Source of the DNA: Saccoglossus kowalevskii
Taxonomy: Eukaryota > Hemichordata > Enteropneusta > Harrimaniidae
NCBI RefSeq assembly: GCF_000003605.2
Contig: NW_003125916.1
Span: 55,334-119,333, forward strand
Length of the DNA stretch: 64,000 nt
Reading direction: 5' to 3'
Below the pieces are notes generated by a model. It searched no databases, had not been told where the DNA came from, and saw only the letters and a list, made by a program, of their open reading frames with translations. Shown one piece after another: positions 1 through 12,719 of the stretch (its first letter is position 1; each line of letters begins with the position of its first letter). The position numbers were made by a program, and so were the translations under genes.

Positions 1-1222
1 TGACCTGTCACGACCACGACCATAAATCAAACTTTTGTAACTGCTCAATACAATATGAATGCGTTTGCGTCATTGTGACAGGAGACTCAGTCTCGCGCTG
101 ACAAGCATCATTACAGATTAATGACCAAAAAATAATCAGACACACATGCACAATGTCGGGCGTAGTACGGGTCGTATCAGATACACTCTCGGTAGGGGGG
201 GTGGTGGTTATTCTATTCGTGGCTATTACGTAAGCATATTACTGTGTCGACAACACTTGTGACTCGGATCTTTCAATGTAATTACCCTTCTATCTTCACG
301 TGAGGTGCTATTCAGTTGCAGAAACGTTATAATTAGTTCTTCTCTGATGCAGGTACTGTGTAGTTAGTCTAACTATAGTGACTAAAATATTCATCAAAGC
401 GAATTGGTGACTGTGCAAGCTGTGGAGGAACAAGCATACAGTTTGCTTATGTAATTGAACTGGAATGGAACTTGTTGAATGCACAGTTCAGTTATCCCAT
501 GCAAATTTGGAATTGTGTAATATATATACCTTGCCCGTATTATCAAAGATGAAAGGGAAAGGTATATTAATGGAAAAATGTCTGTCGTTGTCGTCGACGT
601 TAATGAATGATAATGTGTGCAAAATAACTTCACTAATTCTACTCCAAACGCTATCAAAAATGGTCACCTAATTCATCGGTATAAAGTCTTCCCTTAGTAT
701 GAATGAAAGATGTCTTGTGTGAAAATATCATGCACAAATTGAGAAAATCTGATAAAATATTTTGAAAAATGTCAGACTGAATTGAAATTAAAACAAAACG
801 TGATTATTTAATCACCTTATGTACAATATATAAAGGCATTGCAGACTTTGAAGGTCACGTGACTATTGTCTGTGTGACTATCTGTTGTTTTGAGACACTG
901 CAAAACTGTTAAAAAAACTCGTCTACACAATGGCTTGGACGATTGACACCTTTCAAGTTTGAGAACAAAAATAATAAGTCACGTGATTGGGCAGCCATAT
1001 TGAATTAAAATTAAACAGGATTTTTTCTGATCTGAATTCTTCATGGTATTTATATATAAGTTCATGAACCAATGCCACATTTTAGGGGATATACATCTCT
1101 CACTTGGTTTAATTAAACGTGTTTTAGAGACCAGAAAATGTTGTTTCAGTCACGCTTTGATAATTCATTCAAAATGTAAGTTTACAACAATTCTTTCGAT
1201 AACAATTATATTTGTTGAATAG
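1..1222 (+). other. presumed intron of the first POPDC gene
   Basis: AT-rich sequence with no coding signal. By analogy with the second POPDC gene, whose intron 2 is 1413 bp, this should be the intron between the DSPE exon and the final exon. The ORFs here are short and resemble nothing known. Confidence 0.5.
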
Positions 1223-1573
1223 GTAACCCTGACTGCAACCACCTACTGCCGATTCATGTCATGGACACGAAGGAACCTCCAGATCCTGCTCAAAGAGGAT
1301 GAATACCTGGGAACTGTCTTCTCAAACCTGATTGGCAAGGACATCACCAAGAAGCTGTACCTGTTGACCGAGAGGAATATCACAAGAAAAGGCTCCAGGC
1401 CTGACATTCGTCTCCCAAGTGCCGGTAAACAACCGCCTCCTAATTACGACTTAAAGGGACATTTAGCTGCGGGTATTAGAGGTGCATGCGGTGTTGGGCT
1501 TCCAAATTATGGGACGAGTTACGATCCTGTGAGGGACTACGAGGGTAGGTGGTATGGAGTCGTCACACCATAG
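1223..1573 (+). CDS. Popeye-domain (POPDC) protein, last coding exon of a gene that starts left of the window
   Basis: The exon begins after the acceptor ...TTGAATAG with GTAACC in phase 0 and ends at TAG 1571-1573, giving 116 residues. It opens with VTLTATTYCRF..SWTRRNL and continues through FSNLIGKDITKKLYLL. This is the C-terminal part of the Popeye domain, the cAMP-binding fold of a three-pass membrane protein family. It aligns directly with the last exon of the POPDC gene at 23.4-26.5 kb (VTITAVEKCRYIQWTRKKL...IIGKDVMTKLYSL), with the same acceptor phase, so the two are tandem paralogues. The C-terminal tail after the domain is short, Gly/Pro-rich and unlike the tail of the second gene. 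No earlier exon with the DSPE motif was seen in 1-1222, so it should lie to the left. Family call is firm; which POPDC subtype is unknown. Confidence 0.85.
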   Translation, partial: VTLTATTYCRFMSWTRRNLQILLKEDEYLGTVFSNLIGKDITKKLYLLTERNITRKGSRPDIRLPSAGKQPPPNYDLKGHLAAGIRGACGVGLPNYGTSYDPVRDYEGRWYGVVTP

Positions 1574-4500
1574 CATGCCTCTTGTCCATCCTCCACCTTT
1601 AGTTGTCATATCTAGGACACCATAAAGTCGAATATCTGCATGCCCTCTGCCTGTAGTACAGTGACGCTAATGTAGAATGTGTGTCGGTTGCTGTTGGTAA
1701 CTGGTTACTGTACAATACTAGCACTCATCTGTAAAGGTCAAATGTTCGAACTGAACATCTTATGCTTGCTTTCATGCTATGGTATGTTCTTTATTCCCAC
1801 GGCCCCCACATAACGGTCTTGTTACCGTGTACTTACATGTCAAGCGTACATTAGCGACAGTGTACTTAGTGTTTGAATCGATATACAGTAGCTGTAGCAT
1901 CCCTTGGTCACTGTTCAAAAGTGTTCAGTAGTCGGGACATATTTTGCACTAACACGCTGCCTTATATTTGTGTATGTATTTGAAACAAAAAGAAAGTTTC
2001 TTTCAACGAACCAAATGAGGCATATTCGTGATATCACCTTATTTGGGCATATTTGTTTATTGGTTGTTTATTTACTCAAAAAATACAGTTAAAGCCTACA
2101 ACTTCAATATCAAACATGAGGAGAATGATGTGCCTTAGTTATTGATTCTCATTTGCTCATATCCCTTCCCTCCAGCATTTTGTTTGCATCTTGACTCGGG
2201 CATGGCATGTTTTATTTTTCTCAGCACGCTTTGAAATATTTGTGTTGCCTTTCTCCATTTTTTTTATTTTTTTTAAATGTAATTATATCTTTCAGCTTAT
2301 CAAGAAAATCCCGCTTTGTTTGAGGAACGCTTTCACGATGATCGAGCACCTTTGGCGAACACACACGAGGTGGCTTAGCGCATATATGTTTTTTTAAAGT
2401 AATTAGCCACATACAATGATTATTCCTATCGTATTTATAACCAACAGAAAATTTTTCCTCATGTTTGTATATCCTGTAGGTGAACTGTCTCCATAGCAAT
2501 ACGCGCAATACTGAACACCCTTAGCAATACGAATACAGCAATTATCGCCTGCAGGATTCGGTTTCCATGGTTACATACGGAAGTGATGGAGTTTGGTTGC
2601 TTCGTGTTCCAAGTTGTATAATCTGTGGAAGAGCTGACAAGGAGGAATCTGTACGAATTTGCATTCATGTTACCAGCTCGCTTTCGTCATTTTCGCAATG
2701 TGTGCAAATCGTTTCCATTCAATCCATATTCAATTTATTTTCGCGAAGCAAATCGATTTGAATGTTACGACACGATGTCAGATAGTTGTGTTTCATCGCT
2801 TCGCCATCTGTGTAGCTGCAATGTGTTCTGAAGACCTCATTTTATTTGAACAAACCGAACTTGACGTCAGAGGAAGGTAACTTAAACAGATCCAGTTGAT
2901 TTATGATTTCAACTTGTGGCAGGATAATACGTGTTCAGCCGATTGCTTCCATCGTGATTCCATTAGCAATATTTGTTTGGTGTTTCTGATTCGATTTGGT
3001 GCTAACAGATTATTAGGGGATTTGTTAATTTTGTATGCTAACATGAGCATTTTAAAATGACTAATTTTATTTACATTCAGACATATCACTGCATCAACAC
3101 TAAGGTTCATTGTTTTGTGCGAGAAATTTGCAAAAAAATATGTAAAAGTAAAAATAGCTTGATCAAAAAAATTAAACATGGATCAATTGACATGACAGTT
3201 CACATTGCAGTTGAATTCCACGCTTTAATCTGAGCGGCGCTAGCTTTTTGGCGGTGTCGCGCGCGTCACGCCCATATTTGCGCTTATCATTTCCGATCTA
3301 ATGTTCAATGCTTTTTGTGAAAGAGACTCAAGATATGCAAACAAATTAACAATATTTTTGCTGTGTTTTTGTCGTAAATTTCTTTATAACGGAGCATGGG
3401 TTGACGAAATATCAGCGATAATGCGTTTTAAATGTGTAGACGTTACAACACACGTCACAGTTTCGGCGTACGAAAGATTGTATCTTAGCTGATTGAATTC
3501 TATTTTTAACAGACTGAGTTTTCGATCTCAGCATAATAGATTTGGAACAGACAACTACGCACTGTTGTGTGTCGTTCCACGATATCCGCGGTGCCGAGCT
3601 GCAATAAACTACTCGTTGGTATTTTCGCGTAAATTGTCATCCTGTTTAAGAGACACCACATTCACCATGTCAGTAACATGCCCGTATAACATCATAAAAT
3701 TGCTAGAATTGGAAATCAACAATGTTGATAAATCTCATTTCGCAATACTATAACTAATTATGAGGTCATAAGAAGCTGCCTAACTAAGTAGGAAATATGT
3801 ACGATTTCATACACCCATTATTAGGCATCTGGTAATGTTAATTTATTGATTGAATGTAGCAAGCTTCGATCTCAAATAAATATAGAAGCGGCAAGCGGTC
3901 TCAAGTTTAAGATCGAACAGCAAAAATGTAATTTGTTAAAGAACTGTTTCAATTGGCCATCAATTTCATATGATAATTCTCTTTCATGAATAATTTTCTG
4001 CCCTGAACATTCACATATAGATTCCTTTCACGGGACGAGACGAGTTATATTGAGCGTTTTTCAAATATGATATTTTTATTGATTTTGTCTTGACAAAGAC
4101 ACTCTCTAACCAATGCCAAATGTGAAACCATGTTATATTCGTGTTAATATAGTTTGGATAACTGGGTATTTTTTTTAGTATTTTCGTTTTGCTACGAATA
4201 TCGCTTGTGTAATGCAAACATTGTTTTAGGGCATTTTTAAAACCGCAGTCACGCATGCGCTTTTAATTTATAGTACATACCAACAAATACGTTCACGAAT
4301 AGCTAAAATCAAGTGTATGTATGAACATGTGCAAAAACGAGCAACTGAAAAAAATACTCGAAGTTATCCATAAAAAAATGTTAATACCGCCAAATAATAA
4401 AACAATCAACGAGGAAACAATAAGGCGAACGCAATTGAATCGGATACAAATTAAGTCAGGAAAATCTGCAATTTGATCTCTAAAAATAACCATGCAATCG

Positions 4501-7070
4501 ATGTACGGCTAACTTTGCATTGTAGCGGTTTTCCTGTGAGTGTTTTAATCGCTCAACCTGATGAGCACCCGAGGAAATGACAGTAATTTGAGACACTTCT
4601 TCAAGTGATATTAAAATGGTGCTAGCATTACAACGTTTTTAATAACAACCTTTTTTTATACAGACTAATCCGTGTGGAGTTCAACAATCTGCAGTGTAAT
4701 TAATGTAGGGGTAGTGTATTACCGAATTTTACGATTATATTACTAACCATGGCGTTATAAGATAGCAACTAATTATACCAAAAATAAATTGAACATTTGG
4801 TGACCTGGTTCCCGGAGACTCTGGTTGGTGGATTTTTTTTTAATTTCAACCAACTTGGCCAATTGACTGACACATATTCATTTAAGAGGTTACCCATTGA
4901 ACAACTGGAGGATGCCGGGATTGAATGCAGTTTCTGCAAATATTTTATTTCTATTAGTATGACGACAAACTACCCATCCCATTCTTCTCCAAAAATGTTC
5001 AAGTTCTGTTTTCAAATGGAGAACCCAGGCAACAAATGAATATGTATACGTTTTTATTGTCTCTGGGAAGCCTGGGCGTTTTAGAAGGATGAATACCGTT
5101 CTCTGAGTATGTGTACATCGACTTGCAAAATGGTGTCATTTTTTTTTAAAAAATCGGTGTATTCGAGCTAGGTCATAATGGCTTGCATGCTTCGGGTGAC
5201 TGATTAAAATACACTTTTCATATAATTTGCGCCCTCGGAACGGAACATGTGTGACGTGTTTGGGTGGACAAGACGCCATATTGTTTTGATTACTAGAAAG
5301 TTACCGAAGTCTATATGACGATCGACTGCACAAACAGAGTTGTCATTTAAAACGGCGTTAGTTATACCCATCTACGTCACTCTGACGTCATACAAGCGTT
5401 TCGCCACAAGAGGGCGCGACTTCTTTGAAATGTGTATTTGGAGGAGATGTGAGATAGAACAATTAATATAGCACCAAGCTTACATAACTTTGTAATGATC
5501 ATCTGGAGCAAGTGATGCCCACTAAGACTTCCACATAGGACTCACTTGAACCGAACATCTGAAACGGTCTGGTGTATTTCGAAACAAATTTTACTATTTC
5601 ATCTATTATATACTACAGTTATGAAGTGTTTTAAATGATTTAATAAACGATTTTTCACTGAATATTTATATTCAATGTGTGTTATATTGACTTCTGTTAA
5701 GATGTGTAAATTTTCAGATGACCCCCCCCCCCCCGTACTGTACACCTCCTATTCCGTCCCCAGGATACTACTCTCTCGGTTTATGTATGAACCCTATACT
5801 TTTTTTTTTATTTAAACAATATTTTTATTTCGTTTCAATAATGGACATACAGCACAAAATATACGGATGTACGGATACCCTATACGGATGTACGAGACAT
5901 TACATGTGTGTGTGGTTTAGTAGAGCAACGGCGACACCCTTCTCCCACTCTATTAGGAGGACACTCGGCAGCCTGGCTGCACAGTCCTCATACGTTAGTA
6001 AACGTGCGACTATCACCTACTTCTTGTGGTCTCATTTCCGGTATAACACAACCAAATTGCATACACGTACTAGGGTTTAGCAATATGAACGTACTACATC
6101 TATCACGTGACGCTAAAATGACGTATATCAGGAGAGTACAAAGAAAGAGAAATAAAACCATGAAAAGATGGGAAAATCGGATCGGCGAAACGTCATTAGA
6201 AATGAACTTATTAAGTTCAACAAGAATAAAAGGTTAATTGTTCAGAGTTCACAATCAAGGATTTTTTTTAATTAAATCAACTACAATTTCTTAGCATCAC
6301 ATAATTACATTACTTCCCATGGCCCGCGGTGGTACAAGTGAGTTCTTTAGAAGTGTATTCCCAGTGTTTGTCACAGTGTCACGTTCACTTATGTCCAGTA
6401 GCTAAAAGCACGTTGCTTGTCAATTTGCCGTTTCATTATAAATATATGACGGGCGTGAGATGGTCATAGACATATAATTGTGCTGACACACAAGCTCGTG
6501 CCGTGGATTCACCAAATTCGAAGCTAGTCGATTTCGTGGGTTGAATAGCTGACTGGGTCTTGTGTTTCGCTGGTTTTGGAATCCTCGCAATGTACGTAAT
6601 CTTAAATCACGTGGCAATGTGTTCAGGGCAGCTATTTGAAATTAGGGCTCTCTTTCGGGAACGAGTAAATTACTGGATAGCTACACTAGTACATTATCAC
6701 CCCCGCCTGAATACAAATGGTTTGCCCCTAGCTTTATACTCGTTTAATTACTTTTCTTAGACTATTAAATACGGCTTGACAGAAATATCATAAATTCGTT
6801 TAAATGACAATGAAAAAACAACATTTCTTTTATGAATTAGTAAGAAATTGATCTTATAGCAAACGCAACTCACAGTAATATTGATCGCTAATGAGCAGAT
6901 CGCGTGACTAAATATTATGCTTACATAGGGATAGACCCAATTATAAGGTATGTGCTTTTAATACGTTTTAGGGTTCATCCAGTGTATTCTGACAATTTTT
7001 CACGACTTGTCAATTAGTGTTACATGTCACGTACGTGTCAGTCGAACTGTGTCTCAAATAACGAGCGAGA
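1574..7070. other. intergenic, no gene seen
   Basis: AT-rich sequence after the first POPDC gene. Open frames are all below 125 codons and show no splice logic or family pattern. It has homopolymer runs, for example a C-run near 5725-5735. Its first few hundred bases should include the 3' UTR, but no single poly(A) signal stands out. Confidence 0.5.
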
Positions 7071-7073
7071 AGG

Positions 7074-7352
7074 GAAATCTGTGAAATATTTCTAAATTCG
7101 TCTATCATACATTATCGGCGGCATTGAAGACAAAGTTCACGCAGCGCCAAAATACGTTTGTGGTTTGATGACGTCAGTGACGTGTAGCCTCGTTCGAAGA
7201 AAAATCTGTGAAGAATTTCTAAATTATCTTATCATACATTATGGAGTTATTGAAGAAAACGTTCACACTGCTCCAAGATACCATTTTGTTGGTCTCTGAT
7301 GCACGTGATATTTTGTTTGATGACGTCAGCAACGTGGAGCCTCGTTCGAAGT
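7074..7352. repeat. imperfect tandem duplication with two TGACGTCA sites
   Basis: Two diverged copies, 7074-7199 and about 7201-7351. Both run from an AAATCTGTGAA start through TTTCTAAATT and ATCATACATTAT to the same end, CCTCGTTCGAAG. Each contains a palindromic TGACGTCA (7169-7176 and 7321-7328). The second copy has extra sequence in its middle. Confidence 0.7.
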
Positions 7353-10300
7353 TGGACCACGGCGCGCAAGGTCGTCGTTTCATGTAAACACCGTTGTTTT
7401 GTTTTAGGATTTCATAAATAATGAATTGTTCAGAAGCGACATATCATTTTTTTTTACATAAAGGCAAGTGTGAATAATTAAACAACCTAATTTCGGGGAG
7501 ATAAAAAGTATAATATTTATGACTGAAAACTGTTCACAATATTCAAAGTAGTCTGCAATGTGTGCTGTATTGCTAGTTAACACTAGTAGATTTCACTTTC
7601 TAATACTGTGGGATACCGCGTCGTTTTTTTATTGGTCTATCGGTCCGACGTGCTGCCCAGTTGTCAGGCGATAACAATGACCGTGCGAACAAGATTCTGC
7701 AATATGCAATGTGCAATGTTTGTCCACATTTGTGAGAATTATTAATAAAACAAAGTACATTATGATTCTGATTATTTTAATCAGCACGTTAGCCATAATA
7801 AGCGTGTCATTTGTGTATGAGTGTCGTCAACTCCCGACTCACTAGCCACATTTGTCTTTCTTCTTTTGGGCGTATCGCTGCACATCTTTTCAATTTGTCT
7901 ATATTTCGTGGTATTATAGTTGAATTATACTAGGACTCCACACTTCCCGTTGCTATGTGGTAACACATCCCGCGGGTTATTCGCTTACATAATAGGATCG
8001 ACTCCCAAAGATCGACTACTTCCCAGTCATTATTGTGTCCTACGGTCCTGTTATTTCAACAATAATTAATCCCCCCTACAGCGCCATATTGGATGAGAAG
8101 AAAGGGTAGAGCGATACCGCACACACTATGGCGCCTAGACCCTTTTCTGGATTCATTATTATAGTTCAAAACACCGCGGTCATATTATTTTTTTTAACTG
8201 TTTGAATTTGGTTGCTTTTTGTTGAAATTAATATTTTGGCGAATAAAGGTGTAAATTATCGTGTGCTAATAATAATGCGTCGACCTTTAAGTATATTTCC
8301 TAATCACAAGGCGCATCGAATATGGGCGGAAGGAAGAAGAGTAAAATACTTACCCTGAATACAATTATTTTTCCAATATTATTAATTTTCTCTGATCATT
8401 ACTTTAATCATTTCCAAATACTACCTTTGTAACTTTGAGTGACTCGTGGTTACTCCCTATTAGAAGATAATTATCTATAACGACTATTCTCTGACGTCAC
8501 ACGTTTTAATTTCACTGTGGAGGTCTATGTTGGAGGCCAGGTGCTGAGCAGCGAGTGGCAATTTTATTTTATTATTGATTTATTTGTACATTTAAATTTT
8601 CAACATAGACATTATTGGCATTATGTGGAATGTTGTGATAAGAAATAAACATGACTTTGGAGAGAATATCATCACTATATAGCATTTCGTCGTTCATTAC
8701 GCAGATGAACCACACCCAGCCACACAATTTGTAAGAAGTATGAGAAAAATAATTCATTTTTCCAACATATAATCATCGTGGATGGAACAGATATACAGAC
8801 AACATCCTCGGATGGAAATATTATATTTCCTAATATCAATTAGAGATCTAATTTATGCAAAAATATTGTGAACTTCAATTGTAAATCAATCTATTGTCTG
8901 CTATGGGTTAACAATTATATAATTCAATATAATAGACTTTAGGAAACCAAGAAACATATAATCACTTATAAATTACGTATATGTCATTACCATGACAACA
9001 AATTGTTCGTAATTACGATATAACGCTAATACGGTAAAGCCATTTATAAATCCACGGTTATTCCAAAACGAGTTGTTGGTTTGGTGGCTTCCCTACATGT
9101 ACGATTACGGTAAACTAACGCTTCCCTCTCACTCACATATGTACATATACCATTGGAAATGATTAAAAAGTCCCTTTTCCTCAGATTGTAATTGCCTCCA
9201 CCGCAGCGGAGCGTCTCTTGGATATATGCTTTAAACTGCCAAATACTGGCATCGATTGTCACAGGGTTGAGAATAAGAATATGCAAATATCAAATTGATG
9301 GCCACTTGATTAAACCTATGTTATGTTTATCAATAATTATAGAATGTAAAAAAATAATTAGGCACCACACAATCATTAGTGTGTCAGTTATGTTTCTGGT
9401 TTTGGGTTTGTCAAAATAAAAAAAAAATGTACTATTTTAATTTTAGCGTTTGTGTTTCAAAATCCCGTTGAATATTTGTTTCGGCTATGTGCACGAATGG
9501 GGTCAAACACAATGGCGCAAGCCCAGTTGAGGTCGATATCCGAGTGATACACGACGCGAATACATCAACTGTTTGAGGTATGTCTCCATTGTTCATATAA
9601 CGTTTACATATTATTTATGATCACGCTCAGAGCGCGACGGTCCGAAAGCCGAATGACTGACATTGAATTCCAAGTAGATCAAAAAGCAAGGTGCTGGCAA
9701 ATTGCGAATTCAAACCCAACTAGAGACTGTAACACATTGTATGGGATCGCAGATAATTAAAGAAATGAGCTCACTGATGTGGGACGTCAACTGACACGGT
9801 ACTCATAATTTACCTGGTAAACACCATTAACTTGGTCCATAGTTAATAAGGCGCCTATTAAAGTGACATATATTGAACGTCGATAATAATTAAAAGAGCA
9901 TAGCACTACGCATGCGCAGAAAGAAAAATATGGATAGGTTCTCTCACTTAAAGACACACTATGCACTATGCACTATGCATATACTAACACGAAAAGGAAG
10001 AAAACCAAATTTCTTTCATACCCATGGCAAGAGTTATGGTATATTCACCATGGCGTCACTGCCGATTATTGTATGTTAACAGGGCAAGGATGGACATAAT
10101 ATAATGAACGAGACACTTTTAGCTTTTAATATTTCATCTTCGTGTCACTCTTCAGAAAATCTTCTCTTTTGGTTTTCGTCTGCATATACAATTTTTTGGC
10201 TGTACTTTAGCTCTCTCCTAGGTTTGCCAAAACACTTGAAGAACACTTATTTTGTCCCCTTCGGTAATACACTGGACAAATAATAAGAGTAGCCGCCATT

Positions 10301-10610
10301 ATCCACCGAACCCCTACCTCTGTCCAAATTACTCAGTTTCATTTATGATATGGGTTATTTATTTGGCTGCATATTTATATAAATGTACCCCAAGGAAGTA
10401 TTCTAGGGGTATATTGGTGACAAAGAAACAACAGAAAAACATTTAGTGAAACCCAGCTTAATCCATCTGTGAAATATACAATTTATCACAATCATCATTA
10501 ACGCTACGCTGGACAGTTAACTACGATATATGTTTCGCTGTATCGCAGTTGACTATGTCTAATCGTGTTTTCACGTTAATGATATAGTAAATGGTCTCAC
10601 GAGTACACAC
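7353..10610. other. intergenic, no gene seen
   Basis: AT-rich and without a supported coding exon. It contains a small CACTATG-type microsatellite near 9957-9980 and several isolated TGACGTCA or ATGGCG motifs with no associated open frame. Confidence 0.45.
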
Positions 10611-10632
10611 AGTATTTTCACATGTATGCACT

Positions 10633-10710
10633 GTATATGGACATATATGTAATGGACATATATGTAGTGGACATATATGTAATGACATATATGTAATGGA
10701 CATATATGAC
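10633..10710. repeat. short tandem repeat, GGACATATATGTAAT unit
   Basis: About five copies of a 14-16 bp unit of the form GGACATATATGTAAT, each built round the palindrome ACATATATGT. The minus-strand reading frame with repeated HICPL is an artefact of the repeat. Confidence 0.8.
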
Positions 10711-10954
10711 AGTGCAAAATATTCAAAGACTTCATAAAACTGTTATAGTATTATGAGCCACCATGCGTTCTTTTGCAGACAGCGAAAATGTATAGAGGTT
10801 TATATCTTGCGATAAATTCTCGACTTTTTCGCAGTATCGAGCTTTTTTGGGGTATGTAGCTGTGCGTGGCATAAACTTCAATGTTTTCCTACCAGCTGTG
10901 AAATAGTTATTGCTAGAGCTTGAAAAAATACGTGCGCACCTAAAACAACATTAT

Positions 10955-11200
10955 TACCTCCGTGAAGGAGGTTATGTTTTCAGTAGCATTGGGATAGCTC
11001 AAAAAGTAATTGCAAAATTGCTGTAAATTGTTTAAGAGGGGTTGTCCTTGACATAAGGGCGAAACCATCAAATTCTGGTACAGATAAAGGTACGGTTACC
11101 ATGGAAACGTTAATTTCGGAAATGATTTTCAAATTTAGATGTAGATCGGGTTACTATGGCAACTTCAATTTCGGGAATGATGTTTAATTATGACTCACAA
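10955..11200 (+). repeat. dispersed repeat, copy A
   Basis: It begins ATTACCTCCGTGAAGGAGG and includes AACTCAAAAAG-like and TACAGATAAAGGTACGGTTA segments followed by CCATGGAAACG. The reverse complement of 17965-18285 matches it in the same order: ATTATCTCCGCC, ACAACTCAAAAG, TACAGATATGGTAACGG, CATGGAAACG. These are two old copies of one interspersed family of a style common in marine invertebrate genomes. Confidence 0.65.
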
Positions 11201-12719
11201 AAATTGATTCTAAGTAAATATTCAGGGAGGTTTTATTTGGGGAACAAATACCAATTGCTTATATTTTGCAAGAGTTGTGAATCTGGTTGGCTATTCAAGT
11301 CTCAATTTTGTCTTTCTTATACAAAACAAATTAGAAGTTTGAGTATGATAAATGTATCAAACAAAGCAAAGGCTATAGTGATTTTTTCTGCATATTTGAC
11401 GGGGTTTGCACTTCGGGGTGCCTTCTACCTTATTATCATATACATTGTAAGGTAACGTGTATCGAAGTGTCATATTCATACTATATCCACATAATGGGAT
11501 ATCGTTTCCCAATAATGTAATGCTTTTAATGCCTGTGTTGTTTTCAAAAATGGAGCAAATAAACTGTTGGTACTTTAGATGTTAACAAATAAAACCCAAA
11601 TTGCCCACAACGCAGAATGCGCCGCGCAACGGTAAAAACGAATATGTCGCAAGCTAAGTAAGTGGGCAGCATGTACGTGTTTTGCTCTGTTGGGTGCACA
11701 GTCGGCCATGGGAGTCGAACCGAAGTCGTTTGCCATTTAAAATTTAGTATATCTCCAGGAAATATTAAATTATACAATTTATTCAATTTCTCAAAATAAT
11801 GAATGGACATTTTCGAGCTGAAACTGAAAATTCCATTTTCTACATGAAGCGACGTGTATCTCATTTCAATTTTGCATATCTAATTAGTCGTCTCACGCTA
11901 ACGCATAATGAAATACGACATGTTTATGGATCTCACGCCTAAGCTATTCTGAGAAACAATCCTTGTCGAGGTCAACAAGTACGAACTATCATGCATTATT
12001 ACATTATTAGTGAATAATTGGAGCAGAATATAGTTGGTTGCAAGACTGAAGAATACGTGTCTTTGTTGTGTGTCATTTTAGTCTCGGGAGAAATATAATA
12101 ATTAATTCAAATTGCAATTTAAAAAGACGACGATTGAGAGCGTACGTCGCACGCTCATATTACGATTTCTTTAGTAAACTTATACAAGCGTGAAAATTTG
12201 ACAACGCTGGTCAAAGTCTGTCAGTGCACTTTTTTTTTACCGTTTCAATATTTAACGATCAGCACATGCCGCAACCCATGCAGGTGTTTTCATCTATTAC
12301 CGGTAGCTGACTGTAAAAGTAACCAATAGTGACACTGTCTCATATGATGGCATTCATGCACCACTTCTGTGATATTAGCATTATTAGATGTACGCACATA
12401 TGATGTGTTTCCATCGGTGGGGAATTTACCGTATTAATAATAAACATCAAATGTGCTGGTTGGCATAGCAGCCCTAATCACTCCCGTACAAACCCTATTG
12501 GTGTTTTTCATTGATCCAAAATCATACGAGCATCAAAAAATATGCTAACATTGAAACTTACACTGTTTTTGCTACGTCACACATACTGTACGCGTGGTGA
12601 CAAATGAAATGTATTCACATGCATAATCGGTTTCAACAGACAACGTACAGTTAAACTAAATTTAAAATTGTCTACATCATTTTGCATTTGCGAAAATGTC
12701 TTGTTGTTTTGAATGTACA
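11201..12719. other. intergenic, no gene seen
   Basis: AT-rich. The two ~100-codon open frames here (11156-11455 plus; 11544-11864 minus) have no recognisable domain, no conserved-looking segment and no flanking splice sites in register. Confidence 0.45.

Noticed and set aside
4797-5039. 80-codon + frame
   Set aside because: Two cysteines and some aromatic residues but no start context, domain or splice sites to support a gene.
5718-6237. Two overlapping + frames of 120 and 109 codons
   Set aside because: They begin in or near a C-run and show no conserved-looking segments; likely chance.
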